Below are positions 38,249 to 48,840 of a DNA stretch of 64,000 nucleotides, piece by piece. The DNA comes from Balanoglossus misakiensis (lineage: Eukaryota; Hemichordata): the NCBI GenBank assembly GCA_040954595.2, contig CM082579.2:4774001-4838000 (forward strand), written 5' to 3'. The notes under the pieces were generated by a model, which saw nothing but the letters and a program-made list of their open reading frames with translations, was not told the origin of the DNA and did not search any database. Position 1 is the first letter of the stretch. Each line of letters starts with the position of its first letter. Both the position numbers and the translations under genes were made by a program.

Positions 38249-39400
38249 TTACGTTTCAATTAAATCTGCTTCCCCATAGTAAATAAATCGACACATTTCT
38301 CCGAACGGCGTGTCTAGCGTTTTTATATCCCGTGCATTGAAATGAATCACTTTTCTCTCGTTCTCCGGCAAACCGAAGAACCACCGTACGAAGGTGTGAA
38401 CGGCGAAGAAGTCGCCGCCGGTCCAGTTGAAGTTGCCGGAAAATATTTCCGCGAAAGACCCGCCGACGGCGAGGTGTCTCTTGTCCACGTGCACCGTGTG
38501 GGGGCACTGCACGGCCAGAGTGTTGGGAAACTGGATGGAGTCACAGTTCCAGCAGAATCGGTTGTAGATGCGATAGCTGTCCAGAAAGAGCTTGATGAAA
38601 AGCGAACGCCTTTTGGCCAGAATTATGCCGTTGTTGAGCCTGGTTGAACTCTCCCGGCCTATGACGCAGTCGTAGTGACGCAACTCGTCCAAGGGGCGGA
38701 CGACTATGACGTCATTGTCCATGTACACGCCTCCGTGTTGGAACAAGATTTCAAGTCTGCTGATGTCCGATCGATGACGTATGTCGGCCTTCTTCAGCGA
38801 TCGATTGTACACTGTCATGGGCATTTCCCTGCGCACAACTTCTAAGATGGGAATGCTGCTTTTTGCTTCTTTCCAGTACTTCCCAGTCGGTTCAGAATCC
38901 GTGTGGAACAGGATTCGCTCAGCTTTCATGATTCTGTGGGCACTCAAAAGGCTGATCAGGTGATCGAAACGAAAGTGTGCGCTTCCAAACCAAACGTAGT
39001 GGGCGATGTTGGGTACGACGGGGGCTGGGTGGCGCTCTGCGGTCTTTCGCTCCACCCCCGCCGCCGGGTGCTTGCTTTTGCCGCTCGAGTTGCAGAGAGT
39101 GTAGCCATGGTCGCCCCAGTCCAGTAGCGTCTGTCTACCGCTGTAGATGTGGTTCTTCAGGACGCGCAGACAGTCCAAGGTTATATCACAGGAATCATTC
39201 CACAACTGCAGTTGCAGCTGTCGAGAATCGCCGCTGTAGAGGTCGAGGTGGCCGAAGTCCACCCGATTTAAACGATCGGCAACACTCGTAAACCTGTGTT
39301 CCAAAATTCGGTTGCTTAGCGTCGAAAAATACACAATTTCTGCTAGTGTGAAAATAACAAGTAACGAAGTGACGATGCTACAACAGCGAGCCATACCCAT
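38249..39400 (-). CDS. GT32-type DXD glycosyltransferase, copy A
   Basis: Type II Golgi-type membrane enzyme, 383 aa in one coding exon. A short cytoplasmic tail MGMARCC is followed by a signal anchor at about residues 8-29 (SIVTSLLVIFTLAEIVYF), then a stem and the catalytic domain. Family marks: VPNIAHYVWFG (about 129-139), RIMKAERILFHTD (156-168), ADIRHRSDISRLEIL (205-219), and GGVYMDNDVIVVRPL (223-237) with DND at 228-230 as the metal-binding DXD. These fit the glycosyltransferase sugar-binding DXD (Gly_transf_sug/GT32) group that includes alpha-1,4-glycosyltransferases; donor and acceptor not assigned. Paired with copy B at 43187, in opposite orientation. Compared with B, the segment after VHVDKRHLAVGG diverges strongly before the shared TPFGEMCRFIYYG end. 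Confidence 0.93.
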   Translation of the reverse strand: MGMARCCSIVTSLLVIFTLAEIVYFSTLSNRILEHRFTSVADRLNRVDFGHLDLYSGDSRQLQLQLWNDSCDITLDCLRVLKNHIYSGRQTLLDWGDHGYTLCNSSGKSKHPAAGVERKTAERHPAPVVPNIAHYVWFGSAHFRFDHLISLLSAHRIMKAERILFHTDSEPTGKYWKEAKSSIPILEVVRREMPMTVYNRSLKKADIRHRSDISRLEILFQHGGVYMDNDVIVVRPLDELRHYDCVIGRESSTRLNNGIILAKRRSLFIKLFLDSYRIYNRFCWNCDSIQFPNTLAVQCPHTVHVDKRHLAVGGSFAEIFSGNFNWTGGDFFAVHTFVRWFFGLPENERKVIHFNARDIKTLDTPFGEMCRFIYYGEADLIET

Positions 39401-40850
39401 GAAGGTCTAATGTGACTGATAGTGGTGCGCGATTGGGGCCAACGTTTCCTTGTCGTTAAGATATTACAGAAACATTTCATTTATATCTGTTTTAAACGGT
39501 TGTGCCACAGATGAATAAGCACATTTATCCGTAACTGTTATGGACTCATGAAAGTCGTGCTTTTACAACATCATTTGGAAAACATAATCACAAAACATAA
39601 ACTCGTGTACAAAGGTTGGAGTGGCACTGATGTCGAACAATTAAAACATTTATGGCCAGCAGTCTGTGGATATGACACGAATCCTGGAGAATTGAAAGAG
39701 TGACGTCGCCGCTATTATTAAATTCAGTGTATGAAACGCAGAAAAATCACTAAAAAGATGATTCAGTGATTGATACACGTGTCGGCTTATAACAACAAAC
39801 GTCCCACATGCTTTCGAGAAATACGTGCCGTTTGGAGGGATTTGCTACATCGTTCTACAGTGCACATTATTCGATATTATTTTACAGGATAGGTTGCTTT
39901 GGTCTGTATAAAACAATTTGTATTTGACAAACATACACAATCCGACATTTCATCAACTTTGTGCAACATCACTTTTGATACAGGCCAATTGACTTGAGAC
40001 GCGTCAGAGCAATCGTTTTCAAAAAAGCTTCAAACAATAATACAATCTCGTTGCTGATTGGTTCGAGTCACCTGGACTTCTTGGACATGGTAATAACCGT
40101 CTACCATCCGGGCATTTTCGTAAAAGATTGTCACGCTGCTCAGTGAACGTTCACGTAGGCTTCATTTTGACGCGGAGCGCAGAAAACTCAACGACAGAGT
40201 TTCTGCGCTGTTTATTTTGCTGTAAAGGCCACGGTAAGTAAAGTAACAGACTAGACACAAATACTCAGTTATTGGCCAGACATATAGGTTATATTTTGGC
40301 GAGTTCTGGACAACTGAGTCCAACGTCCGACGAGCACTGAACAAGAACACACGTCGCAGTCAAACAGCTCGAGTCAGTGTTTCTCTGCGTTTGAATTTAC
40401 AAATTCCTTTCTTTCGCGTTACCCAACCCGAGATGCACGGTTTATTAGTCTAGTCCGTGTTGTAGCTCTTTGTCGGTGGGCGGCCGGTTGTACGCCCAAA
40501 ACACTATACAGTTTCTCTGGAAGATGAAGTTTCGGTCAATTGGTAGCGGGTTCGCTTGTTGTCAGCGTGTTTTCGAGTGTGAGAGTATGCAAATTTCGTA
40601 TTCAGCCCACAATTGTAAAATAAAAAGTGTTAATTAACCAAGTTGCCAAAGTGAGAGTGAAATTCGAGGCAACTATGCAGATTTTATGGTGTACCATCTG
40701 TGAATGAACAACAGTTGGTGTGCGGTGATCACGGCAGACGTTTTGTTTCATGTTCTTGGGATAGACGTTCACTTCAACGTTCTTCTACTTATTTTTCAGA
40801 TGCGTTGACCAGATGAACCGATAATATCCAGAAATCAAGCTGAGGCCGCC
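39401..40850. other. region between divergent glycosyltransferases, left part
   Basis: No coding sequence recognised. It should contain the promoter and any 5' UTR of the minus-strand glycosyltransferase, but no motif could be singled out. Confidence 0.5.
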
Positions 40851-41045
40851 ATGCAGCTGTAACTGGGAGAGGATAGTGCTTGTGTGTTCCATGGCTGATT
40901 GGAGACCAACAGATTCTATGATGTTACAAGCCAGATGCAACAAGTAAGCGGCATTTATACATGTATATTATAGTAAGTGATATAGACATAAATAAAATCC
41001 CCGGGGCGGGTGGGTCCCATCCCTTAGATCGTCGGTTTAATATAA

Positions 41046-41312
41046 TTAATACAAGTTTTTTTTAGATGTGTAATCTTTCGTCATTTTTCAATAAAAAATA
41101 ATAAAAACATACACGTTGTACTGATAAAACTGCGAGTGGTTTATTTCCGTACCGATCATCTTCGCGCGTGCGTACATAGTTAATACAAGTTTTTTGGGAT
41201 TTGTAATCTTTCGTCATTTTTGAATAAAAAATATTAAAAACATAAACAATGTACTGACAAAACTGGGAGTGGTTTATTTGTACCGGTCATCTTCACACGT
41301 ACGTACATCTCT
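41046..41312. repeat. two tandem copies of a 134-bp unit
   Basis: ttaatacaagttttt begins at 41046 and again at 41180, each followed by similar text (gtaatctttcgtcattttt ... gagtggtttattt ... accg.tcatcttc). Roughly 85-90 percent identical by eye. Confidence 0.8.
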
Positions 41313-41386
41313 TGGTCCGTTTTTGAGATTTGTAATCTTTTCTTTTTCCCTCACTACAATAAAAGTGTTTGTGTATGTCTCTGTTA

Positions 41387-41434
41387 GCCCGAGTCTGTTA
41401 TTATAGTAAAGCCCGAGTCTGTTATTATAGTAAA
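41387..41434. repeat. exact 24-bp tandem duplication
   Basis: The unit starting gcccgagtctgttattat occurs at 41387-41410 and again directly at 41411-41434 without mismatch. Confidence 0.95.
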
Positions 41435-42320
41435 ATAAATTGTTTACGTATGCTTTCCAGAAGTTTTTTTTGAGATTTGTAATTTTTTTTAATTACTCCA
41501 ATGTCATTTTATTAAAATTTTCCTCTAGGTTTTTGTGATTGTACGTTTTGTATTTTTTATAACTTACGATTAGCCCCAATGTACAGTGGGTCTAATAATA
41601 TATCATTTACAATGTCAAGAGATAACAAAACTTTTTTTGCCAGAATAACAACACATTGTTTATTTATCTCGATTTCACCTTTTGATTGTAATTCAATTTT
41701 AAAGTTGTGAATTATCTATTTCCCATTGTCTGTGATAATTAACCATTCATGAAGAGTGAACCCCTGTGTTTGGACACTTGTTGGACATCAGTTCACTTCG
41801 CGCATGGATTGTCATTTTGCATCCTTCACATTTTTGTCAGTCAGAATATTACTGTCTTTCAAAATTTGTTTGACCAAATTAAATTCGATGTACAATTTAT
41901 TGCATAAGTCCACAGAACGTCCTGTATATCTTTTGTTTGTGGTCTTCAAACTTTAATTCTGTGTTTATTTGAATTCTTGTATTTTCAATAAAACTAGAAT
42001 AATACGAAAGATTTAACTCGTCTCTGTATCATTTTATTCAACCAATACTAAGATTGTCATTGAAGCATGGTCAAAAGTCGGCCCTTGATTTGAAAAACAA
42101 AATCTCTCCTCACTGACACTAAAAACGTATCCTGTCAATTATAATTGATTCTGACTGCTGCCTTACCCAGCTCAGCGAACCGATTTTGTACCAACTTCTA
42201 CAGTATGTAACAATACGGGTGCTATATGAACATAACATTTCAGTGTTTTGAAACCAGCATCATTTTGTTATGGCACAAACAAGTTTACCGACTTTGAATA
42301 CTTCGAAAAGTGCTCGTTAT

Positions 42321-42352
42321 TGTGAGTGTGTGTCTGTGTGTGTCTGTGTGTA
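42321..42352. repeat. imperfect (GT)n microsatellite
   Basis: Repeated gtgtgtctgtgtgtgtctgtgtg pattern just upstream of the second duplicated segment. Confidence 0.8.
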
Positions 42353-43186
42353 AGTTGTATATTCCAGCCATGCAACTGTGACTACATGAGGTAAGCGCTT
42401 GTATGTTTCATGGCCGAGTGAAGACCGGTGGATACTATGTGGATTTCAAGCAGTATTTAACAAGTAAGTGACACTCTCCATTGGGAATGGGGTTTTTCCC
42501 TTTATCCAAGTCCACAGAATGTAATCTATATCCTCTGTATTAAAACTGGAAATTTGTGTTAATTTGAAAACCGTTTTTCAATAAAAATGGAATAAAACTA
42601 AAGTCGTAACTCGTGTCCGTATCGCTTTATTCAACCAATGCTAAGAAACTTGGTCAAAAGTCAGTCCTTGATTTGAAAACAATCAGTTGTCTCAGTGACC
42701 CTTAAAAATTTATCATTTGCGATTTGATTGATACTTATAAAATACTCTAATCGCCAATCAAAATGCGCCCCCAGCGGCGAGGATGCGAACACATCCTCAC
42801 AAGAGATGCAGAATTTGGACCACAGGTTGGAACAAAGTGTTGGTTTCTGTGGGGTCTGCGGAAGTTTTGCCTTTGTCGGCAGTAAGCCTTCAGGTATGTC
42901 CTTGAAAAGGTGAACAAACTCGGCGGGTGTGTATTCTCATTTCAAGAACATAAAATGTTTTATATACTATGTTTGCTTGCATGCATGCTGTCGCTGATCG
43001 TGAAAAAATATTATGCTTGTCAAATTTTCATATGCGATAATCACCTTTTCAAACACATGTTACAGGACCACCCTGTGAAACGTACATTTTTGCTATCAGA
43101 CCGTATCCGGCATCCAGCCCAAAGGGTAGGCGTCGACAGGCATTTCGAAGTATTGGATATTGTTTCTGTTGACTGTGTAGGCCGTC

Positions 43187-44344
43187 ATGGGTAGAACTCT
43201 CACAACGACGCAGTGTGTTGTGCTATTACTAGTGAGTGTATCTTTTATGACATTTGTTCAATTTTTTTATACGTCAACGCGAGCCCGCACAGCACCAACG
43301 ATAACTCAAACGGACCGTGTTTACAGACCAACTGACGTCAACAGTGTAAATCTATACGACGGCGACTCAGCGGCGATTCAACTTCGCCTGTGGAACGATT
43401 CGTGTGATATTTCATATAACTGTCTCCAAACTTTGAAACAATACATTTATGAGGGAAGGCAACATATGCTTCAGTTCAGCGAAGATGGATATGATGTCTG
43501 CAAGGATAATGTCACTGTCCGCGGAAAGGCGCCGATAAAACCTCTGACACCCAACCCTGCACCGGTTGTACCGAACATCGCTCACTATGTATGGTTCGGA
43601 AGTCCGGAATTTCGGTTCGATCACCTGATCAGCCTGTTGAGTGCCCACAGAATCATGAAAGCTGAGCGAATCATGTTCCACACGGATTCTGAACCGACCG
43701 GGAGGTACTGGAAAGAAGCGAAAAGCAGCATCCCCATCTTGGAAGTTGTGCACAGGGAAATGCCCATGAGAGTCTTCAATTATTCTCTGAAGAAGGCGGA
43801 TATACGTCATCGATCGGATATCAGTCGATTGGAGATATTACTGGAATACGGAGGCGTGTACATGGACACTGACGTCATCGTGGTCAAACCGCTGGATTCG
43901 CTGCGTTATTACGACTGTGTGTTTGGCTTGGAACAGTATACAAGACTCCACAATGGCATAATATTCGCCAAGAAACAGTCTCTCTTCATCAAACTGTATA
44001 TTGACGCTTACCAAATCTACAACAGGTTCTGCTGGAACTGCGACTCCATTCAGTTTCCCTACACGTTGTCGGTACAGTGTCCTCACCTCGTTTACGTGGA
44101 GACGGAGCACCGTCTTGTGAAAATGTTGATAGAACAGAAGCTATACACGGATAAATATAAATTCTACTGGCCGTTAGATAAATACTTGACTGTCCACACG
44201 TTCATACGGTGGTATCACGAATCGCCTGAGCACGGCGACACAAATGTGATTTTCGACGCCGAGAACATAAAACAGATGAACACGCCCTTTGCGGAGATGT
44301 GTCGATACATCTACTACGGCAGCAAAGATATCATCGACAGATGA
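43187..44344 (+). CDS. GT32-type DXD glycosyltransferase, copy B
   Basis: Type II membrane glycosyltransferase, 385 aa, single coding exon. Signal anchor at about residues 11-28 (VVLLLVSVSFMTFVQFF). Catalytic core: VPNIAHYVWFG at about 128-138, FHTDSEPTGRYW at 164-175, DIRHRSDISRLEIL at 205-218, and GGVYMDTDVIVVKPL at 222-236 with DTD (227-229) as the DXD motif. Conserved cysteines and the FCWNCDSIQFP segment are shared with copy A, as is TPFAEMCRYIYYG at the C-terminus. Start ATG is in gccgtcATGGG context. Any 5' UTR exon would come from the duplicated segments at 40851-42475, with a plausible acceptor near 43066. Donor sugar and acceptor are not assigned. Confidence 0.93.
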   Translation: MGRTLTTTQCVVLLLVSVSFMTFVQFFYTSTRARTAPTITQTDRVYRPTDVNSVNLYDGDSAAIQLRLWNDSCDISYNCLQTLKQYIYEGRQHMLQFSEDGYDVCKDNVTVRGKAPIKPLTPNPAPVVPNIAHYVWFGSPEFRFDHLISLLSAHRIMKAERIMFHTDSEPTGRYWKEAKSSIPILEVVHREMPMRVFNYSLKKADIRHRSDISRLEILLEYGGVYMDTDVIVVKPLDSLRYYDCVFGLEQYTRLHNGIIFAKKQSLFIKLYIDAYQIYNRFCWNCDSIQFPYTLSVQCPHLVYVETEHRLVKMLIEQKLYTDKYKFYWPLDKYLTVHTFIRWYHESPEHGDTNVIFDAENIKQMNTPFAEMCRYIYYGSKDIIDR

Positions 44345-44352
44345 TGTTCTGA

Positions 44353-44358
44353 AATAAA
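44353..44358 (+). terminator. polyadenylation signal of glycosyltransferase copy B
   Basis: AATAAA about 9 nt after the TGA stop, an unusually short 3' UTR. Confidence 0.5.
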
Positions 44359-44660
44359 AAAAATATCATGATTTAAGAAACCAAAGGTGAAACATTATAG
44401 ACGCGTATATTTTTGCTCTCGCGAAGTTCGCGACATTTCCCCGTTTTACAATAATTCTTTTGGTGCAGGCAGCGCGCACGATGGTACCAGGAACCGAGTA
44501 ACAAAATAATCATTGTATATTTGTATAAAATGTGAGTGCGACCTTTAGCTCAATCTTCTTCCCTGCATATACTAGTAGTTTGCACAAGCTGCTCGCAGTC
44601 GAAGCTGTTTCCCTAAAAGCTTATACATTGTATTTCAAAATCACGTGGAGCTTGCTAGCA

Positions 44661-44704
44661 AACCACATTCGTTGACTTTCTTTACTTCGGGAACGAATGT
44701 GGTT
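44661..44704. repeat. 13-bp perfect inverted repeat with 18-nt loop
   Basis: aaccacattcgtt at 44661-44673 pairs with aacgaatgtggtt at 44692-44704. No T-run, no flanking duplication seen. Confidence 0.85.
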
Positions 44705-47700
44705 GTTTGGAAAGCAGGAGCCATTCACCAAATTGATCTCTGTTGATCTGTACTTCAGATTTTTTTTTCGTACGCGGTGGGTGGATGGATAGGCATTTTT
44801 AACCCTATACGTGTATATGTTTTTCTTGGCTAATCCGCGTGTTTATTCTGCATTTGAACCAATTCTGGCATGACACGCGCTCGCATTATCAAGTGATGGT
44901 TCATGTCGCATGCACAAGCTGTTCACGGTTGTGAATAATACAAAGTTTACTTTTTCACTGTTTATTTTGTTCAAAGTAGACGCGACGCAGCTGGTTAGTC
45001 GATTTTGAGACTAAAGAGAGACTGGCATAGACAGAGCGGAAAACATCCGCCATGCATCGTGGATTCTATGACAATTATCCTCTGGGTCCGATGCGGGTCA
45101 TCCGTCTATATGATTATATAAGCGAGCTGATGCCAGCAGTCGCTATGCTATAAGTTATTAGCTGCCACAACTGGTATTATGGCAAAGATTAGTGTTTGGG
45201 CATCTGAACAATAATGCACTACTATGATACGCGCGTGGTTTATTGTTACACGGACAACAGTTGGAGATGAATAGAATCTACTTTCAACTAATACAACCCT
45301 CCAAGTACTCAAAATAAAATAAACAATAGTATTTTATATCTACAAAGTAGTGATGTCGCAGTTTTCCGTACAGATCAGATTTTAATGTCTGAATTTATTT
45401 GCTGAACTGCCCACGTGAGTATCGACAATACAATAAACAGGTACCAATATTATTCACAGTATCAATAGTGGTCCCGAATTGCAAGCTGTCACGTCACTTT
45501 ATGAGAGACGACGAGGCTCACTAAATCCCATCTCGTAATTTCATTTGTCCGCATCGGTATTTGAAACAGCTGTAACTTCATGTGAATGCACGTAAGACGT
45601 GTCCATATTGATATCGCTGATTTTCTTGCATGACGTGAGGGTTTTTTGGACACATGTGGTACGCCCGAGTTCAAGAGATCGTGATGTAATTTGCGTCAGA
45701 CGCACACCGGAATTATATAGCGTATATCAATATTATGTCCTTTAAACGAAAGAAAAACTTCCAAGGATGCGGATGAGAGGGCGCTTTCACAACAGGAAGT
45801 TGCACAGGGATGTGATCAAGGTACATTTTTGTGATTCTACACATGGCAAAAGAAGCGTGCGGGGCATATGTGTTAGTGACTACCAATATGCAAATCACTA
45901 TCAAAACTAGGTTTGCAACCTCGTTTCTTTGGAAACTCCAAAGTTGCCAAGCGAATGTGATTGAATCATGTGATCACGCGTAGTGATAATAGTGCGTCAC
46001 GCACGCTATATTGCGTCAAAGTTTTGATAATGGTTCTGATTTCATATGGCTTTAACATATGAACGACTTGACTCGGCATTTACGCAAAATGTCTGAGAAA
46101 AATTTCAAGAACCAATCATTTCACGTTGACATCTCCCTTTTAAAAAAAAAACATCTTTGAAACTTTATCCCGTGGCAATTTTCAATACCATCGGAAAATG
46201 CCAGGAACAAATTGCTTTCGCCAGGGAAAGAAATTCGCCGAGCCTAATTGAAACCTGATTGTGCGTATTGATCAGAGAGAATGGCGGCCGTGATTTGCCT
46301 GATTGGCAGCCGCGGATTCATTATATTTATATTTTGCTGTATTATTTCCCGTGGGCCATAGTGTGCTTATCCAATTTCATCTCACAATTGGTTGACGTCG
46401 GCGCATTTTTGTGATTATCGCATCAACAATGACGACGGGGGAAACCTGCTAATGGTGTAATCCCGCCAAAAGTTGCACGCAAAAAAATTCTCGCTGCATG
46501 ATTATCGCCTTATTTGTATTCATTGGGACGAAGGACACAATATGCTGATAATTCTATCCCTTTTGCCATTGTTCGCGATCGGCAAATGGCGGTGTACTAC
46601 AAATGCCTGTGATTGTCAAGAAAAAAAACTGCAATCAATGTTTGCTAGCAGACGGCATACTGCATCTGCCGAGGACATGTACGTTACTGTCTCTGCAAAC
46701 CCTGCATCGACCGGGGGTTGTGTCGAGTTGCACATAAGTGGGGCGCAATCAAGCCCACATCTCGGCTTGAACAAGCATCTTGAAGACGGGGCTGTTTTAA
46801 CGCGCAATATCGGAAAATCTAATAGTGAATTTGTTGAGATGATTTACATTCCCCGTAGAAAGTCCAAATATCAGACAATCCATTTACAATGATGTCAAAA
46901 CACATTTTATGATCTCTCAAATGAAATTCGCTTCGGGGCACCATTCATCATACAGCCAATCGTCTTTACATGTAATCGGGCAGCTCGGCGGTGCACCGGA
47001 GAATCGAGTCCGAAACTTGGACTTCGTTTAATTACACAGTTATTTATTGCGGCAGATTGGAGATAGTGTTTGGGACAGGCATGCAGTTAAGATGGGCGAA
47101 CCGGGTATTGCACGGGGCTTCGCAGAGGTCGTTTCTCTGCCGTTGCAAGTGGGCCAACAGAGTTGATCTCTCCGCGCGGTGCTCTTCTTCGCTACTGCAT
47201 ATAGATATGCATTGATTCAAGAATGTTTCTCATATCCGTGGACACAGATTGTCACCTTACGTCACGCCTGCTTTCCGTTTTGGATAATTTGCTATGTACA
47301 CGACAGTTTGCTGAGATTAAGGCGTTCTTTACGAAAGAAAGTAAAAGTATATGGTGATGAACTTTAACACCCAATCATAGATGCACGACGGTTGCCGCCG
47401 AGAATCGTTTTTTTTCCGTAATATCAAAGTGAATTAGGTGCAACAACGCCAGAGGAGTTAAGAATGTATCGATGTAATTTAAATAATTCGTATGCATTGA
47501 TTTTTCAAACACGAAAATAATATTACATAAGCCTGTATAGCTGCCCATGTATCAAGAACGTTAAGTTTCAAATCAATAACGAACGGAAAGAAAGAAATAT
47601 AGTGTTATATTCAGCCTTATCTTGGAGACACATTGTCAAAAAAGTAAGTAAGTGACGGTTACGTCATAATGAAAGCACTTGAAAAAAAAACGATATAATA

Positions 47701-48021
47701 GCCGATTTCTTTGCAGACTTTTCTGTTTCATTTGATTACGGATTTTAATATGGTACACATTTTCAAAATATACCTTTAGTTGTGACAGATTACACGCGTG
47801 TTAATTTCATTAAGTCGATATAGAATGTCAACACTTTGTCAGTCGTTTAGAATTAAGCACTTAACATGATATGAATGGTTTTTTTTCAGAGACTGTGCAA
47901 AGATAGAGCGTCATAAGTCATTCAATGAATTATAAATTCTATAATTATACATAGCAGTTATACAACCCTTTGTGTGTCAAATTTGTCATTGATTTATCTA
48001 ATTATTTTCTGAGTATCACAG

Positions 48022-48185
48022 AACGTAACCTGGTGAAGAAAGTGGCCAACCGAACAGTCGTCTACGAAGATCTATATGGAAGTCCAGAAGTCCCTAAATT
48101 TAAGAAAACGCTGAGAGAGATTAACGTTGAACAAACTACCCCAAAATCGAACCTTTTACCGGTGTCTCATTCGAGACATAATTAA
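48022..48185 (+). CDS. possible terminal exon of an unidentified gene
   Basis: After an AG acceptor (tatcacag) the frame reads RNLVKKVANRTVVYEDLYG then SPEVPKFKKTLREINVE and stops at TAA 48183-48185. The amino-acid composition looks coding, and an AATAAA lies at 48459-48464. The incoming phase would be 1. No upstream exon was found in the window and no family is recognised, so this is a tentative call. Confidence 0.35.
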
Positions 48186-48458
48186 CTGAAGGGATCTGAA
48201 TGTTAATTCGCGTATATTATTATTTCTCTACCGATTCCCAATTGATGTGGTTTTATCAAATTCAAAGGAAATGTAGTTAAGAAGCTAAAAACGTATTAGT
48301 ATTACTGTAGAAGGACACTGATGAACTTAATTTTATCACTCACTCAGGAAGTAAAATCCACGGCGATTGGCTCGTGCCCATGAGTGCAGTATAGCTCATG
48401 GAGGCAACATATGACATGATTATTTTAAGTTATTGCATTGGGCAATGCTTATGTGGGA

Positions 48459-48464
48459 AATAAA
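48459..48464 (+). terminator. candidate polyadenylation signal
   Basis: AATAAA about 275 nt after the stop of the tentative terminal exon. Confidence 0.3.
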
Positions 48465-48589
48465 CATATGGTATCATTTTTCCAACCGAATTTTATTTGA
48501 CGTTTAATCTTGATTTATTTTACTAAAGATGGTCACCGTGGGGGTCGTATTGCTAAAGGTAATGCTGGCCTCCGTGATGAAAACCCACA

Positions 48590-48840
48590 TCCCATGAAAA
48601 ATGTCCCAAAAGTCGGAAATTTGTCATTTTTTTACAATTTTCATAACCTGAAACATGAAAATTATCCACAAATGAGAAAAACACTAAAATTCGCAAAGTC
48701 AAGAATTTGTCATTTCTTCACAATTTTCATGAGCTATAACCCATGAAAAATATCCACAAATGAGAAAAACACCAAAAATTCGCAAGTCGAGAATTTGTCA
48801 TTTTTTCACATTTTTTATGAGCTATAACCCATGAAAATCA
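48590..48840. repeat. diverged satellite units in opposite orientation
   Basis: The motif catgagctataacccatg, the reverse complement of the main array's catgggttatagctcatg, occurs around 48728-48745 and again 88 bp later (gagctataac at 48731 and 48819). The text between (caccaaaaattcgcaagtcga) also matches the reverse complement of the main unit with many substitutions. A third, weaker unit is visible from about 48600. Confidence 0.85.

Larger units (their letters stand above)
40851..42715. repeat. diverged duplicated non-coding segments
   Basis: Segment 40851-40960 (gccatgcagctg ... gcttgtgtgttccatggc ... caacaagtaag) is similar to 42367-42475 (gccatgcaactg ... gcttgtatgtttcatggc ... caagtaag). 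Segment 41908-42110 (aagtccacagaac ... tattcaaccaatactaag ... ggtcaaaagtcgg) is similar to 42510-42700 in the same order. Both copies carry a possible splice donor (caag|taag context). This looks like an old direct duplication of a 5' UTR/promoter segment upstream of glycosyltransferase copy B, with an internal size difference. Confidence 0.7.
44345..48021. other. 3.7-kb stretch without a supported gene
   Basis: Only short open frames, none with recognisable family sequence. It contains the polyadenylation signal of the glycosyltransferase at the left edge and one inverted repeat at 44661-44704. It probably includes introns of a gene whose last exon may be at 48022-48185. Confidence 0.5.

Noticed and set aside
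46473-46892. 139-residue plus-strand frame with a hydrophobic stretch (MLIILSLLPLFAIG)
   Set aside because: Signal-like segment but no cysteine pattern, family resemblance or supporting downstream exon; kept out for lack of evidence.
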